Source: an uncultured Sutterella sp. (lineage in GTDB: Bacteria; Pseudomonadota; Gammaproteobacteria; Burkholderiales; Burkholderiaceae_F). From it: a DNA stretch of 24,695 nt. Positions within the stretch are counted from its first letter, which is position 1. Every line of letters starts with the position of its first letter. Below are positions 6,517-14,802 of the stretch, piece by piece. The position numbers and the translations under genes are program-made. The notes under the pieces were generated by a model, which did no database searches, was not told the origin of the DNA, and saw only the letters and a program-made list of their open reading frames with translations. The DNA lies in contig CAJLGW010000016.1 in NCBI GenBank assembly GCA_905206345.1, positions 1 to 24,695 on the forward strand, in the 5' to 3' direction.

Positions 6517-9500
6517 TTAATTTCCTTTTTCTGCTTGATCAGCATAGTGGCCAACCGTGCGAGCGTCGAACCCGTTCATGAAAAAGTCGTCCAAGCACTC
6601 GATAAGTGCAAGAGAAGGCTTTTCAAAGTAAATGCCATAGGGTTGCTTATTGTTGATTCTCATGCCACGAATGAAAGCGTAAATCACGCCACCAAAGTTT
6701 TCATCGGTGAGCTCAATACCGCGAGACTTCAAGAAGCGCTTGAGCGCCACACAGTAGATGAGGTACTGCAAGTAGTAGTGGTGATCGGCCATGGCTTTTT
6801 TCATCGCCGGCATTCGATAGTCGTCAATGTTCTCGCCCAAGAAATTGCTTTTCCAGTCCAACACAAAGAATTGACCGTTGTGGGTGAAGACCATGTCAAT
6901 GGCGCCCGTTAAGAAGCCTTTGAGGGCCTTAGGGGTTATGTCGGGCAGGTGGTACTTCTTCTCAAACGTTTTCAAGAGTTCTGAGAGCGTTTCCACGGTG
7001 ACGGCTCTGCGTCCCTTCATCGGCGCATTAATGGCCATCGTGAAGGTCATTTCCCGTTGCTTACTGTCAATGTTGCAAAGGTTAAAGTCATTGCCATCGT
7101 CATCCTTAAAAATCGAGCAACAAAGAACGTCTTTCATCAATTGACGAAGCATTTCCTTATTTAAATTTTGGAAATTGTGGGCATAGGGGCGTGCAATCAC
7201 ATCGGCGCGGCTCAAGAGTTTTTCATCGGCCTCAGAGTCGTCTTCAAACTGTGCACGACGAACCAAATCAAAGTCAATGCGTTCAAAAATGGCGTGCAAG
7301 AATGTACCGCTTTCAGCACCGCGACTGAAATTCAAAATGTCATTTTCGGGCAAAGGCGTGACGACTTTGGGCTTTTCACTTTCGACTTCATCAATTTGGT
7401 CTTCTTTTTCAGCCTGATTGGTCAAATCGAATTGTTCGTGAGCGCCACGAATAATGGCGCTGTAGCTCGATTGATGCCAATCGGAGTGAATGTCGCGAGA
7501 AGAGGCAACACTGAGGGATTCATCCTCATATTTTTCGTCACCGCCGTACTCAATATGATGATCAAATTTTTCAATATCAATGGGCACATCGTAAGTTTTT
7601 ACCAAATCGCGCGGTTCAATATGACTGACGCCAAGCCCCTCTTCAATGGCTTGAGTCATTTCAGGATGATTGGCCAAATTGCTCGTCACTTTTTCCAAAT
7701 ACGCCGTCTTGGCTTCGACCACCAGATTAACATTTCCTTTTGCTTGGACATTTTTGGTTAACGCTCTAAAAAATGGTCCGTTGAAGTCACCCTTATTGGC
7801 CTTTTGCCGGAGCATTAAAGGCAGTACTAATCGTTGAGAAGCACGAGTCATAGCAACGTACGCAAGTCGCAACCCTTCAAGAGCATTTTTTTCTTCAATA
7901 TCCTCGTCCACTTCATTCATGGATTGAGTGGAGAAAGAAATCGTCAGTTGAGTTTCACCAGTGCTTTGAATAATGCTTTGGCAAAGATGATCTTTCGGGC
8001 TTCCTCTGTGATTTCCATTCCATGCCCCCGGTAGGTAGACAACGGGATATTCCAATCCTTTGCTTCCATGGATTGTCATAATGGTGACGAGGTTTTCATC
8101 ACTTTCAACACGAATCTTGCGTTTTTCTCCACCGGATTGCCCTCTCGCTTTAACGTACCAACGAGTTAACCCGGATAAAGTCGTCAGATGACGAGCTTGC
8201 TCTTGGAGTAATTCAATAATATGGCGGTAGTTATTCAAGCGTTTTTCACCACCCGATAAGGGTAAAAGGTGCTTTTCGGTTTGGCACTTTTCAAAAAGCA
8301 AGGCAAAGGCACTGGCAACGCCTTTTCGATCGAATAAGTTTCGCGCTTGGTCAATGAGTTCTCGAGCTTCTAAGGCCTTTTTCTCCAAAATGGAAGAATC
8401 CGGCGCTTTTTGGAAAGCTTCGGGAGAAACATCGTTGATGTGCTCAGCCATAATGCGGGTCAAACGAGCGAGTTTTTGTCGCTTATTGTCCTGCGGAATT
8501 TCCATGGCCATAAGAATTCGAAGAATGTCATCGGCTTCTTCGGTTTTGAAAACATCGTTTTCTTCAAACGTGATGCAACGAATTTTTTTCTTATTCAACG
8601 CTCTGATGATGGGCTCTGAGTTCTTCCACGTTCTCACAAGAATAACGATATCTTTGGCGGAGAGACGCTGACCCTCTTTGATCATCACGTTTGTGTTTAA
8701 GAGCGTATAGATATCGTTCGCAATCAACTGCGCTTCTTGCTCTCGTTGAGCGTCGGCTCCTAGACTGTTTTCTTTGTCGTCTCGTGACCAAATTTCCAAA
8801 ACAGGCAACACAGATTTTTGTCCGTTGATGTCTCGATACAACGGAAGTTTGGAAGAACCTGCCGTTACGGCTGTGTAAGTAATATCTTCATTACCGAAAG
8901 TGTAGTTACTTCCATCGTCAGCAAAGTACGTGTTGATCGTATCCAAAAGTACGGCATTGGAGCGGAAGTTACGTCCCAGATTGAGCGTTTTACCAATGTC
9001 TTTTCGTGCTTTTTTGTAGGTATCAATATCAGCACCGCGGAAACGATAGATGGACTGTTTGGGATCGCCGACAAAAATCAAACTACGACTGGGATCGTCT
9101 TGTGTTGCTTTTAAAAAGAGTGTTTTAAAAATGTTGTATTGCGTCGGATCGGTATCCTGGAACTCATCAATTAAGACAGCTTTAAATTGATCACCAATGA
9201 TCTTAGAAAATTGAGGCGTCAGCTCTTTTTCAAGACCAACGATTAAGTCATCAAATGTGCAGATGCCTTGAGCGTTTTTCATCTGCTGCACTTGATTGGG
9301 TGCCCAAGCAAGAAAGCGCTTTAAAAACTCAACGACTTCTTCAGAATCGCATTTTTTGTTTTTAAGATCCTCTTCAGAGACTTCGCCATATTTGTCCACA
9401 AACCAATCTGTGTAGTATTGGTAAGAGGAGTGTGCCGGCAAAGCAAGGTATTTTTTCAAAATACTGTACAAAATCTTTGCAGGGTCACTTTGAGCGAGAA

Positions 9501-10017
9501 TATCTTTGAGCAAAGAATCACCGGCATTTTGTAATTCTTTACGCAAAAAGTCATCAACAACTTGCGTCAAGATCTCGTCGGCGTCATCAGCAAGTTCGTA
9601 GTTACCGCTTTTTTGCCCTGAGAAGCGGTGCTCTTTAAGCATTTTTTGACAGAAAGAGTGAATAGTGCTGACACAACAGTCATCAAGCCCTTCGATGGCA
9701 TCGTCAACACGTTGCCTGACCGTATCGGCATCCCATTGTTGATAGAGTTCGTAAAGTAACTCATCGACAAAGTTGACGTTATCAGGCTCTGCAATTGCTT
9801 CTTTAACTTCTAACAATAAGTTGCGCAAGCGAGCTTTGAGCTCACCTGCCGCCGCTTTTGTGAAGGTGACCATTAAAACCTGATTGATTTTGATATCGGT
9901 TTCCATCAATAAACGCAACACGATACGGGTTAAAGAGTATGTTTTGCCCGTGCCGGCGCTGGCTTCAATAAGAAAGGCACCGTTAATATCACTTGTTTTT
10001 AAATTAAAGTTTTCCAT
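6517..10017 (-). CDS. recB: exodeoxyribonuclease V beta subunit (RecB helicase-nuclease)
   Basis: This 1166-residue protein (E. coli RecB is 1180) is the 3'-5' helicase and sole nuclease of RecBCD, and in the family it loads RecA after Chi recognition. The UvrD-type motor has Walker A ASAGTGKT (Lys25), the Walker B segment DEFQDTDPTQ, the motif TIHGSKGLEYPVV and a motif VI region LAYVAMTRASQRL. The C-terminal nuclease domain contains GTFLHAIFE (catalytic-type His) and GAIDM followed by VLDWKSN, giving Asp1041, Asp1054 and Lys1056. The spacing equals that of E. coli Asp1067, Asp1080 and Lys1082, so the nuclease should be active. It starts two bases after the recC stop. Confidence 0.97.
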   Translation of the reverse strand: MENFNLKTSDINGAFLIEASAGTGKTYSLTRIVLRLLMETDIKINQVLMVTFTKAAAGELKARLRNLLLEVKEAIAEPDNVNFVDELLYELYQQWDADTVRQRVDDAIEGLDDCCVSTIHSFCQKMLKEHRFSGQKSGNYELADDADEILTQVVDDFLRKELQNAGDSLLKDILAQSDPAKILYSILKKYLALPAHSSYQYYTDWFVDKYGEVSEEDLKNKKCDSEEVVEFLKRFLAWAPNQVQQMKNAQGICTFDDLIVGLEKELTPQFSKIIGDQFKAVLIDEFQDTDPTQYNIFKTLFLKATQDDPSRSLIFVGDPKQSIYRFRGADIDTYKKARKDIGKTLNLGRNFRSNAVLLDTINTYFADDGSNYTFGNEDITYTAVTAGSSKLPLYRDINGQKSVLPVLEIWSRDDKENSLGADAQREQEAQLIANDIYTLLNTNVMIKEGQRLSAKDIVILVRTWKNSEPIIRALNKKKIRCITFEENDVFKTEEADDILRILMAMEIPQDNKRQKLARLTRIMAEHINDVSPEAFQKAPDSSILEKKALEARELIDQARNLFDRKGVASAFALLFEKCQTEKHLLPLSGGEKRLNNYRHIIELLQEQARHLTTLSGLTRWYVKARGQSGGEKRKIRVESDENLVTIMTIHGSKGLEYPVVYLPGAWNGNHRGSPKDHLCQSIIQSTGETQLTISFSTQSMNEVDEDIEEKNALEGLRLAYVAMTRASQRLVLPLMLRQKANKGDFNGPFFRALTKNVQAKGNVNLVVEAKTAYLEKVTSNLANHPEMTQAIEEGLGVSHIEPRDLVKTYDVPIDIEKFDHHIEYGGDEKYEDESLSVASSRDIHSDWHQSSYSAIIRGAHEQFDLTNQAEKEDQIDEVESEKPKVVTPLPENDILNFSRGAESGTFLHAIFERIDFDLVRRAQFEDDSEADEKLLSRADVIARPYAHNFQNLNKEMLRQLMKDVLCCSIFKDDDGNDFNLCNIDSKQREMTFTMAINAPMKGRRAVTVETLSELLKTFEKKYHLPDITPKALKGFLTGAIDMVFTHNGQFFVLDWKSNFLGENIDDYRMPAMKKAMADHHYYLQYLIYCVALKRFLKSRGIELTDENFGGVIYAFIRGMRINNKQPYGIYFEKPSLALIECLDDFFMNGFDARTVGHYADQAEKGN

Positions 10018-10019
10018 GA

Positions 10020-13000
10020 CTATTCAATCCAAGGCTTAATGATTTGTTCTTGATAATCGTGCTTAACCGAATCCCAATAACGGCGGGCAGCCGCTTGATC
10101 GCTGCCACGCCACAGAATCGATACAGGGTCGTCGTCATAAGTGTTGTCATAGTATGTAATCACAGAAACGACGTTTTCGATTTCTTTAAGCCACATAGCC
10201 AGAGCATCTTCCGATAGTCGTCGACTCGGTGCTTCTACCATTTTCCAACCCTGCTCGGCAATCGAATAAACCTTCATGCCGACGGGCTTATCTAAGAGTG
10301 TATTGAGCAATAACGTTTTTAATTGAGCACGACTGACACTAGCCACGGAAGGGCAGATATCCAATAGATAAAGTTTGTCCTTTGTCTCTTTAGTCGAGAT
10401 TAGAGTTAACTGATTTGCAATGAGTTTTTTAAAATATTGCCCTTGAATCGGTGTTGATAAATGATCGAAATAGTGTTCTTGCGCTGAAGCTAAAAGCGAC
10501 TGATAGTTCAACCATGCTTCATGCGTTAACTCGATAGAGTCACGTAATTTGATTTCTCTCGTATTGACGGCGCCGGCCATAGGATTTCGACTCAGCTCGC
10601 AGATAATGTCATCAACATTTTTTCCTTCTTTAAAGGCTGCCAACCAATCGCGGATTCGAACGGAATTGTTTAATGGATCCGTAGGTGGCAAAAGAGGAAC
10701 TTCGCTTGTCGAGGCATCATCGGTGTCACGAATCTGCATTTTTTTCTCAAGCCAGCGAATGACATTGCTGTAGACGGCAATTAAATCGTCAATGTTAAGT
10801 TCTTCTTTAAAAGACTCGAGCTTTAACGGCCCTGTCACAATCGGTTCTTCTTTGGCTTGGAAATGGGTTTCTTGGGCCATATGAAGAGAGTCCAGTAAGA
10901 CATCATCAACGCTTTTCCAATAACGCGTCTCGTCGCTTTTAAAGTTACGAGCTGAAGCTGAACTCAGAGGTAATTGCGTTGTAATAGCTTTTAATTTGGC
11001 ATCGGTCTCTACACCGGATTGTTGAAGGTTGGAAGCCAAGAAATACATAAACTCCGAGACGACCGGAGAGGGATTGGCCGGGTTTTTCTGATCCGTGCCG
11101 ATGCACCAAGAGCAATAAAATCGATCTCGGGCCGAAAGCGCTAAATTTAAGAATGCGTTGCGATTGTCGCTACGACTGTCGCGATCATCCTGACGCTTTA
11201 AATCCGTTACGCCCATCAGGTCGTATTCTTCAAAATGTTGAGTTCCCGGGAAGGAGCTGTTTTCATTTAAACCGAAGGCCAAAATCACACGGAAGGGGAT
11301 TTGGCGATAAAGCTTAAGGGGGGCGAAGGTGACAGCGCCCGTGATGGTTTGTCGAATGGGTTCCTCGCCTAAGGTATCTTCAAGGGCTCGCCAATAGACA
11401 GCCGGCGAAATAACCAGGCTTTCTTCAAGTGTGGCATCTTCCTCATCCATGCTGTTTTTAGGATCAATGGCACGCAGGCTACTCTGAAGAGCAATCTTGT
11501 CGGTCAAAGAGCTATTGGCAAAGAAAAGTTCAATTAAGCTGTGACCCCATTTGGCAATGTCATCCAAGTTGGCGCGATCGCCAAGTGCAAGGTATTGTCG
11601 ATGCGCTTCTTTTAATTTACTTTCAAGCGCCAATAGGGTTTGGAAAATTCGCTTTTCAGTGCTCACGGAGTTAAAGCGCGTATCGATCCCACAGGAGACG
11701 GGGAGGATATCATCGAAACTTTCACGCTTATTTTGATCTAAAACGAACCCCCAACTTAAACGCTCCAACGCACGATCCAATGTCCCGTCAAGTGCTTCGT
11801 GCGGTTCATTTTTTTCGGTCGTTAATTCGATATGACGCGTATTTTTTAAGTGCTCGGCATCAATGCCTTGTCGGAAACCGGCGGTGACCAACCAGTCACG
11901 GATAATGTTTAAGTCTTCCAAAGATAAATCAAGGCGTTGGGTGACGAAGGGCAGCTCCAACCAAGACTCCAGCTGGTTGACATTCATCGGTGTCATGAAT
12001 AACCGCCCTAATTCAATCAAGGCGCGGCCCGTCATGTTTTCATCAATGGCATTGCGTCCCACGATCTTATAAGAGATGCGTTGTGATTCGGGCAGTGTCG
12101 AGAAGGTTGCTTCAATAACGGGAGCGGCCTCTTCAATATCGGGCGTCACCACGAGAATGTCATCGGCTTTTAAGCCGGGCAACGTCGGATCGTTAAAAAG
12201 AGAATGAATGACGTTGACTAAATTTTCAACTTCTCGCGCTTGAGTCGGGGACTTAATAAAGCGAATGGAACGGTCATTTGCGTTTACATCAATGGGCAAT
12301 TCTTCTTTGCTATCGAGCAAAATCGCGCGTTGAAAGTCATGCAAAAGTGCACCGTCATCGGGCGCCAAGTCCACTCGTTCAATCTCACTTTCCGTTGTGA
12401 GTTTGAGTTGCTGAAGACTGATATTGGCAAGGGAATTCACTGCGGACAATTGATGCAACTGATCAGTGACCTCTTCTTCTGTGGCAAACTGATTGAAGCG
12501 ATTAATCATGGCTCGCGTAGAGGCCGCATTTTTGCGAAGATAGTCAGACACCTTACTTTGCGACTTGTCATACGATCCGAACCAATAGTTTTGGCAAGGG
12601 TTCAGAAGATACGCATAGACGTGACGGTCGGGATCTTCACTTAAAAGTTTGATGATGGGCAACATCAAAAGCGAGACGTTTGTCGGAACGAAGAAGTGAA
12701 TTTCTTCGGGTTCTGACTGTGTTTTACGCTTTAAATTTTCCCAATCGGCGAACATGTCCAGCGTATGTTGGCCTGTCCACTGATCTGCTTGGCCAAGCTT
12801 TTCCCAAAGAGCACGTTGCCACCCAAAGTCGGCAGAATTTTCAAGATGTTGGCGTTCTTTCTTGTTTTGCTTTTGGTAGTAGTTTTTTAGCGTATCAACG
12901 GTCTTGGACTCTTTTTTAGGAAAGGCCCATTCGTATACCCAGTCAAAACGATAGTTGATGTACTTTTCAAAAACGGTTGAGACGTCTTTGGCAAAGTCAT

Positions 13001-13367
13001 AACGCAAAAGGTCACGATCCATGATCTTTTCGCGCTGCTCAAAATATTTCTTTAAGCGCGGATGGGCTTGGATGAAGTCATCGTCTAAAAGCGCCCAAAG
13101 TAACCAAATGAATTTCTGAGATTGGCCCCCTTCACTTAACCCAAAGCCTAAGTAATTACGAAACCAGTTGTTCATTGTCCAAAAGTCGATCCCTGCACAA
13201 ATCCCTTGCTCTTTAGCAATGGAGAGCATGAGTTCGTTATTGATCAAGCGAGAACCGGAAATGATGCGAATGGGTTCGAGCGTGGATTGAGTGGTTTTTG
13301 CACCAATGGAATGCATGAGATAGGTGCGAAGGATTTCGTACGAATTGCTGTATACCGTGTGAAGCAT
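10020..13367 (-). CDS. recC: exodeoxyribonuclease V gamma subunit (RecC)
   Basis: This 1115-residue protein (E. coli RecC is 1122) begins MLHTVYSNSYEILRTYL, like RecC. RecC is an inactivated helicase-like scaffold that splits the DNA strands and recognises Chi in the single strand passing through it. The segments ILVVTPDIEEAAPVIEATF and AFGLNENSSFPG fit RecC regions, and no Walker A lysine motif is evident, as expected. It is the first gene of recC-recB-recD, with no ptrA-like gene between recC and recB, unlike E. coli. A TATAAT element lies 36 bases upstream. Confidence 0.95.
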   Translation of the reverse strand: MLHTVYSNSYEILRTYLMHSIGAKTTQSTLEPIRIISGSRLINNELMLSIAKEQGICAGIDFWTMNNWFRNYLGFGLSEGGQSQKFIWLLWALLDDDFIQAHPRLKKYFEQREKIMDRDLLRYDFAKDVSTVFEKYINYRFDWVYEWAFPKKESKTVDTLKNYYQKQNKKERQHLENSADFGWQRALWEKLGQADQWTGQHTLDMFADWENLKRKTQSEPEEIHFFVPTNVSLLMLPIIKLLSEDPDRHVYAYLLNPCQNYWFGSYDKSQSKVSDYLRKNAASTRAMINRFNQFATEEEVTDQLHQLSAVNSLANISLQQLKLTTESEIERVDLAPDDGALLHDFQRAILLDSKEELPIDVNANDRSIRFIKSPTQAREVENLVNVIHSLFNDPTLPGLKADDILVVTPDIEEAAPVIEATFSTLPESQRISYKIVGRNAIDENMTGRALIELGRLFMTPMNVNQLESWLELPFVTQRLDLSLEDLNIIRDWLVTAGFRQGIDAEHLKNTRHIELTTEKNEPHEALDGTLDRALERLSWGFVLDQNKRESFDDILPVSCGIDTRFNSVSTEKRIFQTLLALESKLKEAHRQYLALGDRANLDDIAKWGHSLIELFFANSSLTDKIALQSSLRAIDPKNSMDEEDATLEESLVISPAVYWRALEDTLGEEPIRQTITGAVTFAPLKLYRQIPFRVILAFGLNENSSFPGTQHFEEYDLMGVTDLKRQDDRDSRSDNRNAFLNLALSARDRFYCSWCIGTDQKNPANPSPVVSEFMYFLASNLQQSGVETDAKLKAITTQLPLSSASARNFKSDETRYWKSVDDVLLDSLHMAQETHFQAKEEPIVTGPLKLESFKEELNIDDLIAVYSNVIRWLEKKMQIRDTDDASTSEVPLLPPTDPLNNSVRIRDWLAAFKEGKNVDDIICELSRNPMAGAVNTREIKLRDSIELTHEAWLNYQSLLASAQEHYFDHLSTPIQGQYFKKLIANQLTLISTKETKDKLYLLDICPSVASVSRAQLKTLLLNTLLDKPVGMKVYSIAEQGWKMVEAPSRRLSEDALAMWLKEIENVVSVITYYDNTYDDDPVSILWRGSDQAAARRYWDSVKHDYQEQIIKPWIE

Positions 13368-13402
13368 AACGTCTATCTTCTTAAAGCAAAAATCATTCCA
13401 TC

Positions 13403-13408
13403 ATTATA
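13403..13408 (-). promoter_or_regulatory. -10 element of the recCBD promoter
   Basis: A perfect TATAAT on the minus strand lies 36 bases before the recC start. The matching -35 region is poor (near ATAGCA), so the operon may be weakly expressed or activated. The surrounding intergenic DNA (13368-13592) is strongly AT-rich and must also hold the promoter of the divergent transporter gene, which I could not place confidently. Confidence 0.5.
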
Positions 13409-13592
13409 TCGAATGTTGAGCGAATTGCTATAAATAATCAAAAATATTTCTATTCTAGATTTATTGATAAATATAGATTTGAACATATCTGAAAATGATC
13501 TTTAAGTTTTTCTCGATTGAACCCCTTGAGATTCTTAATTGCGCAAAAAGGAGGAACTTGCAAGAATACAAAAATACAGAAAGGAACAGAGT

Positions 13593-14390
13593 ATGGATTA
13601 TTTAGAAATGCTAGGCTGGGTAGCTACCGGTACGGGGTTCACGGCCATGATGACGATGGTTGGTGCTGCCAGCGTCTTTTTATTTCGCCACAAAGTTTCG
13701 CCCAATGTTCATCGTATGGCGTTAGGCTTTGCGGCAGGGATCATGATTGCAGCAAGCGTTTGGAGTTTGTTGATTCCCGCTATGGATGCAGCAGAAGCTG
13801 CAGGAACGCCAAGTTGGTTACCAGCTGCCGGTGGCTTTGCCTTGGGTGGCCTTTTTCTTTGGGCGTTGGATGAGTTGCTTCCTCATATGCACCCGGGTTC
13901 AAAAGATCCGGAAGGCCCTAAGAGTCAACTCTCTCGCTCTTCCCTTTTATTCTTTGCAATCACTTTACACAACATCCCTGAAGGGATGAGCGTAGGTTTG
14001 CTTTTTGTTATTGCCGGTCAAACAGGGGATCCGGTTGCACTCTCTGGCGCTTTTGCTTTGGCTTTGGGGATGGGGATTCAAAACGTCCCGGAAGGTGCGG
14101 CGGTTTCACTGCCTCTTTTGCAAGAAGGGTATTCACCTCGCAGAGCCTTCTCGTTGGGTGCATTATCGGGTTTAGTTGAACCGATTTTCGGCTGTGCAGT
14201 TGTGTTGATGGCCTCTTGGATTTCGCCATTTATGCCGTGGCTTTTAGCTTTTAGTGCTGGCGCCATGATGTATGTGGTGGTTGAAGAACTCATCCCGGAA
14301 GCACACTTGGGTGAGCACTCAAATGTGGGCACAATGAGTGTGATGCTAGGATTCTTGCTGATGATGACGTTGGATTGTGCGCTAGGTTAG
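13593..14390 (+). CDS. ZIP-family divalent metal transporter
   Basis: This 265-residue polytopic membrane protein has about eight predicted segments. The two family metal-binding signatures are present: HNIPEG (His126, Asn127, Glu130) and QNVPEG (Gln163, Asn164, Glu167). ZIP proteins import Zn2+ and sometimes Fe2+ or Mn2+ into the cytoplasm. A loop with His/Asp/Glu (DELLPHMHPGSKD, about residues 92-104) precedes the signatures. The ATG at 13593 is preceded by AAAGGAA at good distance; an upstream in-frame ATG would add 18 charged residues before the first membrane segment and has a poorer context. The gene is close to ZupT/GufA-like members, but the metal cannot be read from sequence. A lipoprotein gene follows 37 bases later. 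Confidence 0.88.
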   Translation: MDYLEMLGWVATGTGFTAMMTMVGAASVFLFRHKVSPNVHRMALGFAAGIMIAASVWSLLIPAMDAAEAAGTPSWLPAAGGFALGGLFLWALDELLPHMHPGSKDPEGPKSQLSRSSLLFFAITLHNIPEGMSVGLLFVIAGQTGDPVALSGAFALALGMGIQNVPEGAAVSLPLLQEGYSPRRAFSLGALSGLVEPIFGCAVVLMASWISPFMPWLLAFSAGAMMYVVVEELIPEAHLGEHSNVGTMSVMLGFLLMMTLDCALG

Positions 14391-14427
14391 AATGTTAGCT
14401 AGACTCAAGAAAAGGAGAAGGTAAGCT

Positions 14428-14751
14428 ATGAAATTACATATTCTTTTGTTAGGTATAGTTTCTATTCTTGCTGGCTGCACGACAGAAGACATACTTGCGA
14501 TTGACGGCTCTCGCCATTTTAAAGTATTTCAAGTTTTAAACAATGGGGCTTTAGCCACGCGTTGTGACGAGAGCTTAGGTACACATTGTTTAGGGATGGT
14601 TGTATTTATTCCCAATAGTGTAGATCCAGAAATGTACGATGAAAAAATTGTTTTTATGGAAAAACCAAAAATGATTGATCACTTTACATACAGAACAATG
14701 AAAGATGTTGAAAAAACTGTTCCAGTATTTATCGACGAACCTCTACAATAG
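14428..14751 (+). CDS. orphan lipoprotein of unknown function
   Basis: This 107-residue protein begins with a short basic then hydrophobic signal and the lipobox LAGC (Cys17), so it should be exported, lipid-modified and anchored in a membrane. The mature part has no domain I recognise; it contains two further Cys residues (RCDESLGTHC) that could form a disulfide. The ribosome-binding site AAAAGGAGAAGG is strong. The gene is visibly more AT-rich than its neighbours and uses less-biased codons, which suggests recent acquisition or fast evolution. It may be co-transcribed with the metal transporter upstream, but a functional link is only guilt by position. Confidence 0.75.
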   Translation: MKLHILLLGIVSILAGCTTEDILAIDGSRHFKVFQVLNNGALATRCDESLGTHCLGMVVFIPNSVDPEMYDEKIVFMEKPKMIDHFTYRTMKDVEKTVPVFIDEPLQ

Positions 14752-14761
14752 TGTTTGTTTC

Positions 14762-14798
14762 AACGTGGGAGAGCTCCATTTGGGAGCTTTCCCACGTT
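14762..14798. terminator. long stem-loop between convergent lipoprotein and phoH genes
   Basis: AACGTGGGAGAGCTCC (14762-14777) pairs with GGAGCTTTCCCACGTT (14783-14798) over 16 positions with one G-T pair. It sits between convergent stops and probably serves both strands, although the T-tracts on either side are short. Confidence 0.7.
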
Positions 14799-14802
14799 TG
14801 AA

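Noticed and set aside
7168..7761. 197-codon plus-strand frame inside recB
   Set aside because: It is antisense to a continuous recB frame with conserved motifs on either side, and no start signal is visible.
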